Assembly: GCA_020848935.1 (NCBI GenBank)
Contig: JADLHF010000185.1
Location: forward strand, 1 to 51,036
DNA: 51,036 bases
DNA from: Acetobacteraceae bacterium
GTDB lineage: Bacteria; Pseudomonadota; Alphaproteobacteria; Acetobacterales; Acetobacteraceae
Reading direction: 5' to 3'
The notes under the pieces were generated by a model. It was given only the letters and a program-made list of their open reading frames with translations. It did no database searches and was not told the origin of the DNA. Made by a program: the position numbers and the translations under genes. Positions within the stretch are counted from its first letter, which is position 1. The number at the start of each line of letters is the position of its first letter. Below, one piece after another: positions 38,188 to 48,189 of the stretch.

Positions 38188-40533
38188 CTAGAACCTTGTG
38201 CCGAAGCCGAAGCGGAAAAGCTGGGACTGGTCGAACCGCTTGCGCACGATCGGATGCGCGATGTCGATGTTCAGCAGGCCGAACGGCGTCTTCCAGGATA
38301 CGCCGAAGCCCGCCGCCACCCGCGGCCCGGCATCGTCGAAGATCTGCACCGTCTTGCCGTTCTGGGACAGCGGGCTGACCTCGGACAACGAGCCGACATC
38401 GACAAAGACCCGCCCGCGCAGGCCGAGATCCTCGGACACCGGCAGCGGGAAGCGCAGTTCGGTCGATTGCGTCCAGATGAAGCGGCCGCCGATGCTGTTG
38501 CTGCCCGGCAGGATGGCGTGCGGGCCGGCACCGCCGACGGCGAAGCCGCGCAGATTGTCGCCGCCGAGGAAGAAGCGGTCGATGATCCTCTCGCGCTGCC
38601 CCAGGGTGAACAGGTATCCGGCGCTGGCCGACAGCGCGATGGTCCAGTCGGTATTGCCGGTCAGGCGCTCCAGCGGAACGTAGTACTGGCCGTCCAGCTT
38701 GGTGCGCGCGAAGCGGGCATTGCCGCCCAGCCCGGCCAAGTCGGTGCCCAGGCGGGTGACATAGCCCTCGCGCGGATCGATGCGGCTGTCACGATAGTCG
38801 ATCGTCAGCGTCTGGCCGATCTGCGACAGCAGGCTGGATCCCTTGGAATCCTGGACATAGATGCTCGCCAGGCTGCCGACGTCATAGACCGAGCGCTGGA
38901 TGATCGAATAGGTCCAAACCTGCCGCAGGTGTTCGCTGAACTCGTAGCCCAGCCGCAGGCTGAGCCCGGTGCGCCGCTCGTTGTACTGCGCCACGTCCTG
39001 GAGGTCGTTCTGGATGTGGAAAAGGTCCAGCCCGGCCACCAGGTTGCGGTCCAGGAAATAGGGATCGGTCATGGTGAACGACACCTGGCTCTGCTTGGTG
39101 GCCAGGATGGCGTTGATGCCGGCGTCGATGCCGGTGCCCACCAGGTTGCGCTCGCGCAGGCCGGCGGTCAGCAGCGGGCCGATATCGGTGGAATAGCCGC
39201 CGCCCAGGGTCAGCTCGCCGGTGGCACGCTCCTCCACCCTGGCGGTGACGATCGAGCGGTCGGGCGCCGAGCCCGGATTGGCGTTCACCGACACGTTGTT
39301 GAAGAATTCCAGGTCGGTGATGCGCTGGCGGGAACGCCGCAGCAGGCTGGCGTTGAAGGCGTCGCCCTCGGCAAGGCGGAACTCGCGGCGCACCACCTTG
39401 TCCTTGGTGCGCTGGTTGCCCACGATGTCGATGCGCTCGACATACACGCGCGGCCCCTCGGCCACGTCATAGACGATCTCGATGGTCTTCTTCTCGGCGT
39501 CGCGGCGCACCCGCGGCTTGACCTCCACGAAGGCATAGCCGCGGTTCTGCACCTCGGTGCTCAGCTGCTGGGTGTCGCGTTCCACCGCGTCGCCATCGTA
39601 CCAGTCGCCGGCCCGCAGGCGCAGCTTGCGCAGCAGCTCGTCGCCCTCCACGCCCTTCAGCGTGACATTCACCGCAACGTCGCTGAGCTTGTACCGCTCG
39701 CCCTCGTTGATGGTGAAGGTGAGGAAGAACGAGGAACGGTCGGGCGCCAGCTCGGCGCTGGCCCCCACCACTTCCATGTCGGCATAGCCGTTGCGCAGGT
39801 AGAAGCGCCGCAGCAGCTCGCGATCCACATTCACCCGGTCGGGGTCATAGGTGTCGCTGGACGACATGAAGCGGTACCACGCCTCCTCGCGGGTGCCGAC
39901 CACGTCCTTCAGCCGGCTTTCGCTGAACGCCTTGTTGCCCACGAAGGCAATGCGGCTGACCAGGGTGGTATCGCCCTCGGCGATCTCGAACACCACATCG
40001 ACGCGGTTCTGGTCCAGCGGGATGATCTTGGGCTCCACCCGGGCGGCGAAATGGCCGCGGCGGGCGTAGATGTCCAGGATGCGCTGGCGGTCGGCGGCGG
40101 CCAGCGCCGGGGTGAACACCGCGCGCGGGCGCAGCTGCAGCTCCGGGCGCAACTGCGCGTCGGTAACCTTCTTGTTGCCCTCCAGCGCGATGCGGTTGAC
40201 GATCGGGTTCTCGGCCACCGTCACCACCAGGGTGGCGCCGTCGCGCCGCATGTTCACATCGGCGAACAGGCCGGTGGCGAACAGCGCCTTCAGGCTGCGG
40301 TCCAGCCGGCCGGCATCGAAGGGATCGCCGGGCTGCACCAGCATGTAGGAGCGGATGGTGCCTTCCTCGATGCGCTGGGCGCCCACCACGCGAATCGAGG
40401 CGATCCTGCCCGCCTGTTGTCCGGCCGCCTGGGGCGCGGACACGCGCGGCGCCGGCTGCGCCGCGGCGGGAACAGATGCGGTCAAGGACAGGAGGATTGC
40501 GGAGAACACCAGTACCGCACGGATGACAACCAA
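38188..40533 (-). CDS. bamA: Outer-membrane protein assembly factor BamA
   Basis: Omp85-family core of the BAM complex, inserting beta-barrel proteins into the outer membrane. Five POTRA domains (about 40-440, starting ASIRVVGAQRIEEGTI) precede a 16-strand barrel ending in RFDQSQLFRFGFGTRF with the C-terminal aromatic. GGDNLRGFAVGGAGP contains the lid-lock motif RGF. No ATG lies near the signal sequence (AVLVFSAILLSLTASVPAAAQ). The best start is TTG at 40533 with AGGGGAGGG about nine bases upstream, giving 781 residues. A far-upstream ATG would add 63 residues unlike a signal peptide. Confidence 0.93.
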   Translation of the reverse strand: MVVIRAVLVFSAILLSLTASVPAAAQPAPRVSAPQAAGQQAGRIASIRVVGAQRIEEGTIRSYMLVQPGDPFDAGRLDRSLKALFATGLFADVNMRRDGATLVVTVAENPIVNRIALEGNKKVTDAQLRPELQLRPRAVFTPALAAADRQRILDIYARRGHFAARVEPKIIPLDQNRVDVVFEIAEGDTTLVSRIAFVGNKAFSESRLKDVVGTREEAWYRFMSSSDTYDPDRVNVDRELLRRFYLRNGYADMEVVGASAELAPDRSSFFLTFTINEGERYKLSDVAVNVTLKGVEGDELLRKLRLRAGDWYDGDAVERDTQQLSTEVQNRGYAFVEVKPRVRRDAEKKTIEIVYDVAEGPRVYVERIDIVGNQRTKDKVVRREFRLAEGDAFNASLLRRSRQRITDLEFFNNVSVNANPGSAPDRSIVTARVEERATGELTLGGGYSTDIGPLLTAGLRERNLVGTGIDAGINAILATKQSQVSFTMTDPYFLDRNLVAGLDLFHIQNDLQDVAQYNERRTGLSLRLGYEFSEHLRQVWTYSIIQRSVYDVGSLASIYVQDSKGSSLLSQIGQTLTIDYRDSRIDPREGYVTRLGTDLAGLGGNARFARTKLDGQYYVPLERLTGNTDWTIALSASAGYLFTLGQRERIIDRFFLGGDNLRGFAVGGAGPHAILPGSNSIGGRFIWTQSTELRFPLPVSEDLGLRGRVFVDVGSLSEVSPLSQNGKTVQIFDDAGPRVAAGFGVSWKTPFGLLNIDIAHPIVRKRFDQSQLFRFGFGTRF

Positions 40534-40657
40534 GACAGGAACCCTCCCCTTGCGGCGCCACCCCACCTGTCGGGGCAGCCAACCCAGGGCCGCGGCCCCA
40601 TATACGCGTCCGCCCGCGTCGGCGCCACCCGCCCCCGGAAGAGGCGGTGTGCCGGGT

Positions 40658-41794
40658 TCAGCCGACCAGCCGCGCCACCCAGCGGAACAGGCCGAGATGA
40701 CCCAGATCGTTCCAGGTGGCAAAGACGAACAGCGCCAGGATCACCGCCAGCCCGGCCTTCATGCCGTATTCCTGCGCCCGCGGCGGCAGCGGCCTGCCGC
40801 GAATCGCCTCGGCCAGGTAGAACAGCAGGTGGCCGCCATCCAGGACCGGGATCGGGAACAGGTTGATCAGCGCCAGGTTCACCGACAGCACGGCGATGAA
40901 CGAGACCAGGCTGACCACGCCCAGCTGCGCCACCTGGCCCGACATCTGGGCGATGCGCAGCGGCCCGCCGAGATCCTCGGTGCCCACCCGCCCGGTGATC
41001 ATCTGCCACAGCCCGGCCAGGGTGCGCACCGTCACGTCCCAGGTGCGGGCAACGCCGCCGGCCACCGCGCCGACGATCCCGACCGGCTCGAAGCGTTGCG
41101 GCGGCGCGGCGCTGCGCACCCCCAGCATGCCCACCTCGGCGCCACCGACGGTGCGGGTGTCGATGGTGGCGGACAGCGTCTGCTCGCCGGCACCACGCTG
41201 CACGCGCAGGCTGACGGTGCGACCAGGGGCGGCGGAGACGATGCGCTGCAGGTCGCTGAACCCCGCAATGGCGGTGCCGTCGATGGCCAGGATGCGGTCG
41301 CCGGCCTGCAAGCCGGCCCGCCCGGCGGCGGACTCCGCCACGACCTCGCCGATCAGCGCCGGCGGGTTCGGGTTGTCGGCGACCACCGGCTTGCCGACGA
41401 AGAAATACAATCCGGCGAACAGCACCGCGGCCAGCACGAAATTGGCCAGCGGCCCGGCCGCCACCACGAAGGCGCGCGCGCCAATCTGCTTCTCGTGAAA
41501 GGTGCGCCCCTCGATCCACAGCGCCTGGACGTCGGAGGGCACATCCTCCGGCCGCTCCTGGCCGTGCAGCTTGACGTAGCCGCCCAGCGGCAGCCAGGCG
41601 AGCTTCCACACCGTGCCCTTGCTGTCCGTCCAGCTGGCGATCGCACGGCCGAAGCCGATCGAGAAGGTCTCGACATGCACGCCGCACCAGCGCGCGGCGA
41701 GATAGTGGCCCAGCTCGTGGATGAACACCAGCACGCCCAGCACCACGACGAAGGCCAGGATCGAGTCGAGCGGCGGAGGCAGAAGGTCGAACAC
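40658..41794 (-). CDS. rseP: RIP metalloprotease RseP (site-2 protease)
   Basis: Intramembrane zinc protease that cleaves anti-sigma factors and signal-peptide remnants. The 378 residues include HELGH in VLVFIHELGHYLAARW (His26, Glu27, His30), one PDZ domain (about 125-215, GRAGLQAGDRILAIDG) and the third metal ligand in NLALINLFPIPVLDGGHLLF. E. coli RseP has two PDZ domains, while shorter homologues have one. The start is GTG at 41794 (VFDLLPPPLDS), preceded by AAGGGA. Lies between dxr and bamA, the usual order. Confidence 0.93.
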   Translation of the reverse strand: MFDLLPPPLDSILAFVVVLGVLVFIHELGHYLAARWCGVHVETFSIGFGRAIASWTDSKGTVWKLAWLPLGGYVKLHGQERPEDVPSDVQALWIEGRTFHEKQIGARAFVVAAGPLANFVLAAVLFAGLYFFVGKPVVADNPNPPALIGEVVAESAAGRAGLQAGDRILAIDGTAIAGFSDLQRIVSAAPGRTVSLRVQRGAGEQTLSATIDTRTVGGAEVGMLGVRSAAPPQRFEPVGIVGAVAGGVARTWDVTVRTLAGLWQMITGRVGTEDLGGPLRIAQMSGQVAQLGVVSLVSFIAVLSVNLALINLFPIPVLDGGHLLFYLAEAIRGRPLPPRAQEYGMKAGLAVILALFVFATWNDLGHLGLFRWVARLVG

Positions 41795-41898
41795 GGCAAC
41801 TCCCTTGGCCGGCCGAACGCGGCCGTGAGTGGCACATGCCGCAGCGTCCGGCAATTGCCTACTGAAATCTTCGCAACGAAGCGGCCCAACCTGGCCGG

Positions 41899-43071
41899 TC
41901 AGGCCGCGGGGCGGGCGGCGATCCGTGCCTGGGCGGCGCGGCGGGCGCCATCGTCCAGCGCCACCACGGACTCCAGCGTGTCCGCCGGCGGCGCGCCCAT
42001 CGCCTGCATGACATGCTCCACCACCGCGGCGATGTCCAGGAAGCCGATCCGCCGCGCCAGGAATGCCGCCACCGCCACTTCGTTGGCAGCACTCATGATC
42101 GCCGAGGCGCCGCCGCCGGCCGCCAGCGCCTGGCGCGCCAGGCCCAGGGCGGGGAAGCGCACCGGATCGGGCTCGGCGAATTCCAGCCGCGCGATGGTGG
42201 CCAGGTCCAGCCGCGGCGCATGGGTGGCGATGCGGCCGGGCCAGGCCAGGGTATGGGCGATCGGCACCCGCATGTCGGGGCTGCCGAGCTGGGCCAGCAC
42301 GCTGCCGTCGCTGTAGTGCACCAGGCCGTGGATCACCGATTGCGGATGCACCAGCACGCCGATGCGCGCGCTGGGCAGGGCGAACAGCCGGGCGGCCTCG
42401 ATCACCTCCAGCGCCTTGTTCATCATCGTCGCGCTGTCGATGCTGATCTTGGCGCCCATCGACCAGACCGGGTGGCGCAGCGCCGCCTCGGGGGTGGCGC
42501 GTGCCATCTCCTCGCGGCTGGCGGTGCGGAACGGGCCGCCGGAGGCGGTCAGCACGATCTTCTCGATGCCGCCATGGTTGCCGTCGGCCATCGACTGGAA
42601 GATGGCGTTGTGCTCGGAATCCACCGGCAGCAGGGTGGCGCCATGGGCGCGCACGGCGGCCAGCATCACCTCGCCGGCGCAGACCAGCGCCTCCTTGTTG
42701 GCCAGTGCCACGATGCCCCCGCAGCGGATCGCGGCCAGGGTGGCGGGCAGGCCGGCCGCCCCGGTGATCGCCGCCATGGTCCAGTCCGCGCCCAGGGCGG
42801 CGGCGGCGGCAATCGCCGCCTGGCCGCATTCGGCGCGGGTGGCGGTGCCGGCCAGGCCGGCGCGCAATTCAGCCAGGCCGGCGGGATCGGCCAGCACGGC
42901 CACCTCGGCGCCAAGCTGGCGGGCTTGGGCGGCCAGCAGCGCGGCATTGCGCCCGGCCACCAGGGCGCGCACGCGATACTGTCCGGGGGCGGCGGCCAGC
43001 AGAAGGTCGATGGTCTGCGTGCCGACGCTGCCGGTGCTGCCCAGCACGGTCACGCTGCGGGGCGCGGTCAT
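41899..43071 (-). CDS. dxr: 1-deoxy-D-xylulose-5-phosphate reductoisomerase
   Basis: Second step of the MEP isoprenoid pathway (EC 1.1.1.267), supplying precursor for UppS among others. The 390 residues show the NADPH motif VLGSTGSVGTQT (9-20), metal and substrate motifs PVDSEHNAIFQ, TASGGPFR and WSMGAKISIDSATMMNKALE, and IMSAANEVAVAAFL. ATG at 43071 overlaps the cdsA stop (ATGA), giving coupled translation. Confidence 0.95.
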   Translation of the reverse strand: MTAPRSVTVLGSTGSVGTQTIDLLLAAAPGQYRVRALVAGRNAALLAAQARQLGAEVAVLADPAGLAELRAGLAGTATRAECGQAAIAAAAALGADWTMAAITGAAGLPATLAAIRCGGIVALANKEALVCAGEVMLAAVRAHGATLLPVDSEHNAIFQSMADGNHGGIEKIVLTASGGPFRTASREEMARATPEAALRHPVWSMGAKISIDSATMMNKALEVIEAARLFALPSARIGVLVHPQSVIHGLVHYSDGSVLAQLGSPDMRVPIAHTLAWPGRIATHAPRLDLATIARLEFAEPDPVRFPALGLARQALAAGGGASAIMSAANEVAVAAFLARRIGFLDIAAVVEHVMQAMGAPPADTLESVVALDDGARRAAQARIAARPAA

Positions 43072-43766
43072 CGCCACAGCTCGTTGCCGGGGCCGGCCAG
43101 CAGCGACAGCAGGGCGGCGAGCGGTGCGGCGGCCAGCACGCCGTCCAGCCGGTCGAACACGCCGCCATGGCCGGGGATCAGCCGGCTGGAATCCTTCACG
43201 CCGTAGTACCGCTTCAACGCACTCTCCAACAGGTCGCCAAGCTGGGAGGCCACCGACAGCATGGCGGCCACCAGCAGCGTGCCGGGCAGCGCCACGGCGG
43301 AACCTTCCTGCGCCATGGCGCGCGCCACCAGCACGCCGACCACCATGGCGCTGGCCAGGCCGCCGGCCGCGCCCGACCAGGTCTTGCCCGGCGAGATCGC
43401 CGGCGCCAGCTTCGGCCCGCCGATCAGCCGCCCCGCCAGATAGGCGCCGATGTCGCTGGCCCAGACGATGGCCAGCAGGAACAGCACGTCGCCCAGCCCG
43501 GTCCCGGCATCGCTGCGCAACCACAGCAGCGCCCCCGCCCCGGCCAGCATGTACAGCCAGCCGGCCAGCAGGGCCGCCGGGGTGGCGCCCGGACGACGCC
43601 ACCACATCCGCCACCACTCCCACACCAGCGCCGCCGCGGCCAGGATCACCAGCCCGGTCCAGGGCAGGCCGCCGGCGAACAGGCAGAACAGCGCCAGCGG
43701 CAGCAGGACCGCCGCCGAGGCCAGGCGCAGCCGCAGGTCGGACCAGCGCGCGGAACCCTCTGCCAT
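43068..43766 (-). CDS. cdsA: Phosphatidate cytidylyltransferase
   Basis: Makes CDP-diacylglycerol from phosphatidate and CTP at the inner membrane (EC 2.7.7.41). About seven hydrophobic segments in 232 residues; the family signature appears as SALKRYYGVKDSSRLIPGHGGVFDRLD near the C terminus. ATG at 43766 is placed one base after the uppS stop codon (TGACATG); an ATG seven codons upstream would overlap uppS. Confidence 0.94.
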   Translation of the reverse strand: MAEGSARWSDLRLRLASAAVLLPLALFCLFAGGLPWTGLVILAAAALVWEWWRMWWRRPGATPAALLAGWLYMLAGAGALLWLRSDAGTGLGDVLFLLAIVWASDIGAYLAGRLIGGPKLAPAISPGKTWSGAAGGLASAMVVGVLVARAMAQEGSAVALPGTLLVAAMLSVASQLGDLLESALKRYYGVKDSSRLIPGHGGVFDRLDGVLAAAPLAALLSLLAGPGNELWR

Positions 43767-43767
43767 G

Positions 43768-44550
43768 TCAGGCGGGGCGGGCGCCAAACCGCCGCTCCCG
43801 CCGGTTGTATTCGGCCAGCGCCTCGGCGAAATGCGTCGCGCCGAAATCCGGCCACAGCACGTCGAGAAACAGCAACTCGGCGTAGGCCGACTGCCACAAC
43901 AGGAAATTGGACAGCCGCTGCTCGCCGGAGGTGCGGATGATCAGGTCGGGGTCCGGGATGCCGGCGGTGGACAACAGGGCAGAAAAGGCGTCCTCGTCCA
44001 GCGCCGCCGGGTCCAGCGTGCCGGCCCGCGCGGCCTCGGCGGCGGCACGGGCGGCGGCGACGATCTCGGCCCGCCCGCCATAGGACAGCGCCACCACCAG
44101 GTTCAGCCGGTCATTGCCGGCGGTGCGCCGCTCGGCGGCGGCCAGTTCCACCTGGATGTCGCGGTCGAAGCGGCTGCGGTCGCCGATCACGCGCAGGCGC
44201 ACGCCATGCGAATCCAGCTCGGCCACCTCGTTGCGCAGGAAGTGGCGCAGCAGCCCGGTCAGGTCGGTCACCTCGGCCGCCGGGCGGCGCCAGTTCTCGC
44301 TGCTGAAGGCATACAGCGTCAGCCAGGCGATGCCGCTCTCCATGCTCGCGCGCAGGGTGCGGCGCACCGCCTCCACCCCGGCGCGATGCCCGGCCAGCCG
44401 CGGCAGGCCGCGATGGCTGGCCCAGCGGCCGTTGCCATCCATGATGATGGCGAGGTGGGAGGGCACCAGCGCCACATCGCGCCCGGCGGCAGTCGCAGCA
44501 GCGATATCGGTCGCGGCCGGCGCGGCCTTGAGTGGTGTCCGCAGGGCCAT
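43768..44550 (-). CDS. uppS: Isoprenyl (undecaprenyl) diphosphate synthase
   Basis: cis-Prenyltransferase making the C55 lipid carrier for peptidoglycan and polysaccharides (EC 2.5.1.31). The 260 residues have MDGNGRWA (37-44, catalytic Asp38), [12 protein letters not shown], and the C-terminal [23 protein letters not shown]. The first 25 residues are a low-complexity Ala/Pro extension. It begins nine bases after the frr stop codon. Confidence 0.95.
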   Translation of the reverse strand: MALRTPLKAAPAATDIAAATAAGRDVALVPSHLAIIMDGNGRWASHRGLPRLAGHRAGVEAVRRTLRASMESGIAWLTLYAFSSENWRRPAAEVTDLTGLLRHFLRNEVAELDSHGVRLRVIGDRSRFDRDIQVELAAAERRTAGNDRLNLVVALSYGGRAEIVAAARAAAEAARAGTLDPAALDEDAFSALLSTAGIPDPDLIIRTSGEQRLSNFLLWQSAYAELLFLDVLWPDFGATHFAEALAEYNRRERRFGARPA

Positions 44551-44559
44551 CGCCGCGCC

Positions 44560-45126
44560 TCAAACCTGCTTGATCTCTTTGTCTTTTTCGCCAAGGATCT
44601 CATCGACCTTCCTGACGTACAGGTCGGTCAGCTTCTGCACCTCCTCCGCCCAGCGCTTTTCCTCGTCCTTGCTGAGCGTCGATTTCTTCTCCAGCGCCTT
44701 GATCTGCTCCATGCCGTCGCGCCGCACGCCGCGCACCGCGATCTTGGCGCCCTCGGCGTATTTGTGCGCCGCCTTGGACAGCTCGGTGCGCCGCTCGCCG
44801 GTCAGCATCGGGATCGGCACGCGCACCAGCTGGCCGTCATTGGCCGGGTTGAGGCCCAGGCCGGAGTCGCGGATCGCCTTGACCACGTTGTTGACCAGGC
44901 TGCGGTCCCATACCTGCACCGTCAGCATCCGCGCCTCCGGCACCGCGATGGTGCCCACCTGCGGCAGCGGCACCTCGCTGCCATAGGCTTCCACCCGGAT
45001 CGGCTCCAGCAGGCCGGGGCTGGCGCGGCCGGTCCGCAGGCCGGCGAATTCGCGCCGCAGCGTCTCCATCGTGCTGTCCATGCGCCGCGCGAGGTCGTCG
45101 GTCAGTTCGCTCAGTTCGGTTGCCAC
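44560..45126 (-). CDS. frr: Ribosome recycling factor
   Basis: Splits post-termination ribosomes with EF-G. The 188 residues have the conserved core LRTGRASPGLLEPIRVEAYGSEVPL, GLNPANDGQLVRVPIPMLTGERR and the C-terminal helix KLTDLYVRKVDEILGEKDKEI. The three-helix bundle and length (about 185) match the family. Preceded by pyrH with a 124-bp gap, and followed by uppS. Confidence 0.96.
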   Translation of the reverse strand: MATELSELTDDLARRMDSTMETLRREFAGLRTGRASPGLLEPIRVEAYGSEVPLPQVGTIAVPEARMLTVQVWDRSLVNNVVKAIRDSGLGLNPANDGQLVRVPIPMLTGERRTELSKAAHKYAEGAKIAVRGVRRDGMEQIKALEKKSTLSKDEEKRWAEEVQKLTDLYVRKVDEILGEKDKEIKQV

Positions 45127-45250
45127 GCCTTCCTCCTCGCGGATATGCCCATCCCGGCCGATGGCGGCAGCGCGCCGCCGGCATCGGGCCAGTCCGGGAC
45201 ACCATGCTGTAACACCGCTGCCCGCTGCCGCACCAGTGGCGCGCGCGTCC

Positions 45251-45973
45251 TCACGGCTCGACGATGGTGGTGAACCGGCCCTGGCCGCGCATCACCGCGG
45301 CAAAGGCCCCGGGGGCGCGGATGTTGAAGATGACGATCGGCACGCCGTTCTCCCGCGCCAGGCTGACGGCGGCGGCGTCCATGAACTTCAGGTCGCGCGA
45401 CAGCACGTCGTGGTAGGTCAGCCGGTCGAAGCGCCGGGCATCGGCCACCTTGCGCGGGTCGGCGGAATACACGCCGTCCACCTGCGTGCCCTTCAGCAGC
45501 GCATTGCAGCCCATCTCCACGGCGCGCAGCGCCGCCCCGGTATCGGTGGTGAAGAACGGGTTGCCGGTGCCGGCGGCGAAGATCACCACCCTGCCCTTCT
45601 CCATGTGGCGCATGGCGCGGCGGCGGATATAGGGCTCGCACACCGTGTCCATCGGGATGGCCGACTGCACGCGGGTGGCTACCCCGGCCTTCTCCAGCGC
45701 CGCCTGCATCGCCAGCGCGTTCATCACGGTGGCCAGCATGCCCATGTAGTGCGCCTGGGCGGCGTCCATGCCCTGCGCCGCGCCGGACATGCCGCGGAAG
45801 ATGTTGCCGCCGCCGATCACCAGGCAGACCTCGGCGCCCATCGCCACCACGGCGCCGATATCGGCGGCGATGGCGACCACGGTGTCGTTGTCCAGGCCGA
45901 ATTCCCGGCCGCCCATCAGCGCCTCGCCCGAGATCTTCAGCAGAACGCGCTTGTAGGCGAGGGACTGGCTCAT
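45251..45973 (-). CDS. pyrH: Uridylate kinase
   Basis: Phosphorylates UMP to UDP (EC 2.7.4.22). The 240-residue amino-acid-kinase fold has [13 protein letters not shown] at the N terminus, [32 protein letters not shown] and [14 protein letters not shown] at 45973 has GAGGAACCCAC upstream; the longer open frame lacks the family N terminus. Confidence 0.96.
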   Translation of the reverse strand: MSQSLAYKRVLLKISGEALMGGREFGLDNDTVVAIAADIGAVVAMGAEVCLVIGGGNIFRGMSGAAQGMDAAQAHYMGMLATVMNALAMQAALEKAGVATRVQSAIPMDTVCEPYIRRRAMRHMEKGRVVIFAAGTGNPFFTTDTGAALRAVEMGCNALLKGTQVDGVYSADPRKVADARRFDRLTYHDVLSRDLKFMDAAAVSLARENGVPIVIFNIRAPGAFAAVMRGQGRFTTIVEP

Positions 45974-46088
45974 GTGGGTTCCTCGCGAGGCGAAGGGGGC
46001 AACTGAAGGGCGCGCATGAAAACCGGCGCCGCTTGGCACGACGTCCGCCGAGTCGTCCGCGTGGCGATCCGAGCCAACCTAGAAGCCC

Positions 46089-46116
46089 GCCCGGCCGCCG
46101 ACAAGGGCGGCCGGGC
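46089..46116 (-). terminator. GC hairpin between tsf and pyrH
   Basis: GCCCGGCCGCC (46089-46099) pairs with GGCGGCCGGGC (46106-46116), a perfect 11-bp stem with a six-base loop, starting 9 bp past the tsf stop codon on the minus strand. No U run follows. Possibly an attenuating rather than complete terminator. Confidence 0.5.
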
Positions 46117-46124
46117 CGGCGGGG

Positions 46125-47033
46125 TCAGACGCCGGCGGCCTTCTTGACCTCGGCGGCGAAATCGTCGGCGGCCTTCTCGATGCCCTCGCCCAGCTGGAAG
46201 CGGGCGAAGCCCTTCAGCTCGGCGCCGGCCTTCTTGATCACCGCGCGCACCCGGCTCTCGCCGTCATGGACCCAGACCTGCTCCAGCAGCACCACTTCCT
46301 CGTAGTATTTTCGGATGCGGCCCTCGACCATCTTCTCGATGATCGCCTCGGGCTTGCCCGACGCGCGGGCCTGCTCGGAGAGCACCGCGCGCTCGCGCTC
46401 CAGGGCGGCGGGATCGACCTCGTTGGTGTCCAGCGCCTCGGGCCGGGTGGCGGCCACGTGCATGCCGACCTGGCGGCCCAGCAGCTCCAATGTCGCCATC
46501 TCGCCGGCGCCCTCGACGGCGGCCAGCACGCCGATCTTGCCCAGGCCGGGCTTGACGGCGGAGTGGACATAGGTCGCCACCACGCCCTGGCCGACGTTGA
46601 ACACGCGGGCGCGGCGGATGTTCATGTTCTCGCCGATGGTCGAGACCAGGTGCACCAGCTCCTCGCCGACGGTGCGGCTGGTGCCGGGGAAGGCGGCGGC
46701 CTTGATCGCCTCGATGTCCTCGCCCACCGCCAGCGCGACCTTGGCCACCTCGGCGACGAAGCCCTGGAAGGTCTCGTTGCGGGCGACGAAGTCGGTCTCG
46801 GCGTTCACTTCAACCATCGCGCCGCGGCCGGCAGCGGAGATCACGCCCACCAACCCCTCGGCGGCGACGCGGCCGGATTTCTTGGCGGCGGCGGACAGGC
46901 CCTTGGTGCGCAGCCAGTCGATCGCGGCTTCCATGTCGCCATCGGTTTCGGTGAGGGCCTTCTTGCAGTCGGAAAACCCCGCGCCGGTGCGGTCGCGCAG
47001 GTCCTTGACGAGAAGGGCGGTGATCTCGGCCAT
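46125..47033 (-). CDS. tsf: Elongation factor Ts
   Basis: Guanine-nucleotide exchange factor for EF-Tu. The 302 residues start [27 protein letters not shown] (UBA-like domain), then [16 protein letters not shown] (the TDFV contact), two core subdomains and the C-terminal module ending [25 protein letters not shown] precedes the ATG. Follows rpsB by 123 bp, the universal order. Confidence 0.97.
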   Translation of the reverse strand: MAEITALLVKDLRDRTGAGFSDCKKALTETDGDMEAAIDWLRTKGLSAAAKKSGRVAAEGLVGVISAAGRGAMVEVNAETDFVARNETFQGFVAEVAKVALAVGEDIEAIKAAAFPGTSRTVGEELVHLVSTIGENMNIRRARVFNVGQGVVATYVHSAVKPGLGKIGVLAAVEGAGEMATLELLGRQVGMHVAATRPEALDTNEVDPAALERERAVLSEQARASGKPEAIIEKMVEGRIRKYYEEVVLLEQVWVHDGESRVRAVIKKAGAELKGFARFQLGEGIEKAADDFAAEVKKAAGV

Positions 47034-47156
47034 GTTCGGCTCTCCTGGGAATCGGCGCGATCGCACCGGGCGCCATGCCGGCGCCGGGCGATCAAGCGCA
47101 TCGTGATGACGGACCGGCCGACGCCCCGCGCGCGGTGCGCCGGCCGGGCAGGCGGA

Positions 47157-47990
47157 TCAGTCGGCCGCGGGCGGGGCCGGCGGCTCGGACGGGGCCGGTG
47201 TGGGGGCCGGGGTGGGGGCGAGTTCCTCGGCGATCTCGGCTTCCGGCATCGCTTCCATCGGCAGGTCCTCGGCGGCGCCGATGTCGCGGCCCGAGGCCAC
47301 CATCTCGGCGCTGATGCCGTCCAGCACCGCGCCGGCGGCCAGGTCGCAATACAGCGTGATGGCGCGGATGGCGTCGTCATTGCCGGGGATCGGGTAGGTC
47401 ACGCCGCGCGGATCGGAATTGCTGTCCAGCACGGCGATCACGGGGATGCCGAGCTTGTTGGCTTCCTCGACCGCCAGCTTCTCCTTGTTGGTGTCGATGA
47501 TGAACAGGATGTCCGGCAGGCCGCCCATCTCCCGGATCCCGCCCAGCGCGCGGTCCAGCTTGCCGCGGTCGCGGGTGATGTTCAGCACCTCCTTCTTGGT
47601 CAGGCCCTGGACGTCGCCGGCCAGCATCTCGTCGATCTGGCGCAGGCGCTTGATGCTGCCGGTGATGGTCTTCCAGTTGGTCAGCATGCCGCCGAGCCAG
47701 CGGTGGTTGACGTAGTACTGGCCGCAGCGCGTGGCGGATTCGGCGACATACTCGGCCGCCGCGCGCTTGGTGCCGACGAACAGCACGCGCCCGCCGGCGG
47801 CGGTGACGTCGCGCAGGGCGCGCAGGGCGCGGTCCAGCATCGGCACGGTCTGCTGCAGGTCCAGGATGTGGACCTGGTTGCGGATGCCGAAGATGTACGG
47901 CGCCATCGACGGGTTCCAGCGGCGGGTGTGGTGGCCGAAATGGACGCCGGCCTCGAGCAGCTGGCGCAGGGTGAATTCGGGCATCGCCAT
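47157..47990 (-). CDS. rpsB: 30S ribosomal protein S2
   Basis: Small-subunit protein. The 277 residues contain [59 protein letters not shown] and [15 protein letters not shown]. The last 35 residues are an Ala/Pro/Glu-rich tail ([16 protein letters not shown]) beyond the conserved fold, seen in several alphaproteobacteria. ATG at 47990 (MAMPEF) is preceded by AAGGAG at good spacing; 47984 is an alternative. First gene of the conserved block after dnaE. Confidence 0.96.
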   Translation of the reverse strand: MAMPEFTLRQLLEAGVHFGHHTRRWNPSMAPYIFGIRNQVHILDLQQTVPMLDRALRALRDVTAAGGRVLFVGTKRAAAEYVAESATRCGQYYVNHRWLGGMLTNWKTITGSIKRLRQIDEMLAGDVQGLTKKEVLNITRDRGKLDRALGGIREMGGLPDILFIIDTNKEKLAVEEANKLGIPVIAVLDSNSDPRGVTYPIPGNDDAIRAITLYCDLAAGAVLDGISAEMVASGRDIGAAEDLPMEAMPEAEIAEELAPTPAPTPAPSEPPAPPAAD

Positions 47991-48189
47991 CGGCGTGCTC
48001 CTTTCCAGGTATCCGGTTGAACCTCCGCGGGGCATTGCCTCGCGGCACCGGATTCCGCCCCCCGAAGGTGGCAGGAAAGGTGCCCCGCGTGTGAATTACC
48101 GGCGGCACGCCGCCAGCGGGGGGGATATGGCCGAAGCGGACCGCGGAGGCAAGCGACGCGGGTGCATGGCCGCTGGCCGTGGGGCGCGG

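Noticed and set aside
37120-40866. Very long plus-strand open frame opposite lpxD, skp and bamA
   Set aside because: Shadow frame; the minus-strand products are all recognisable and in conserved order.
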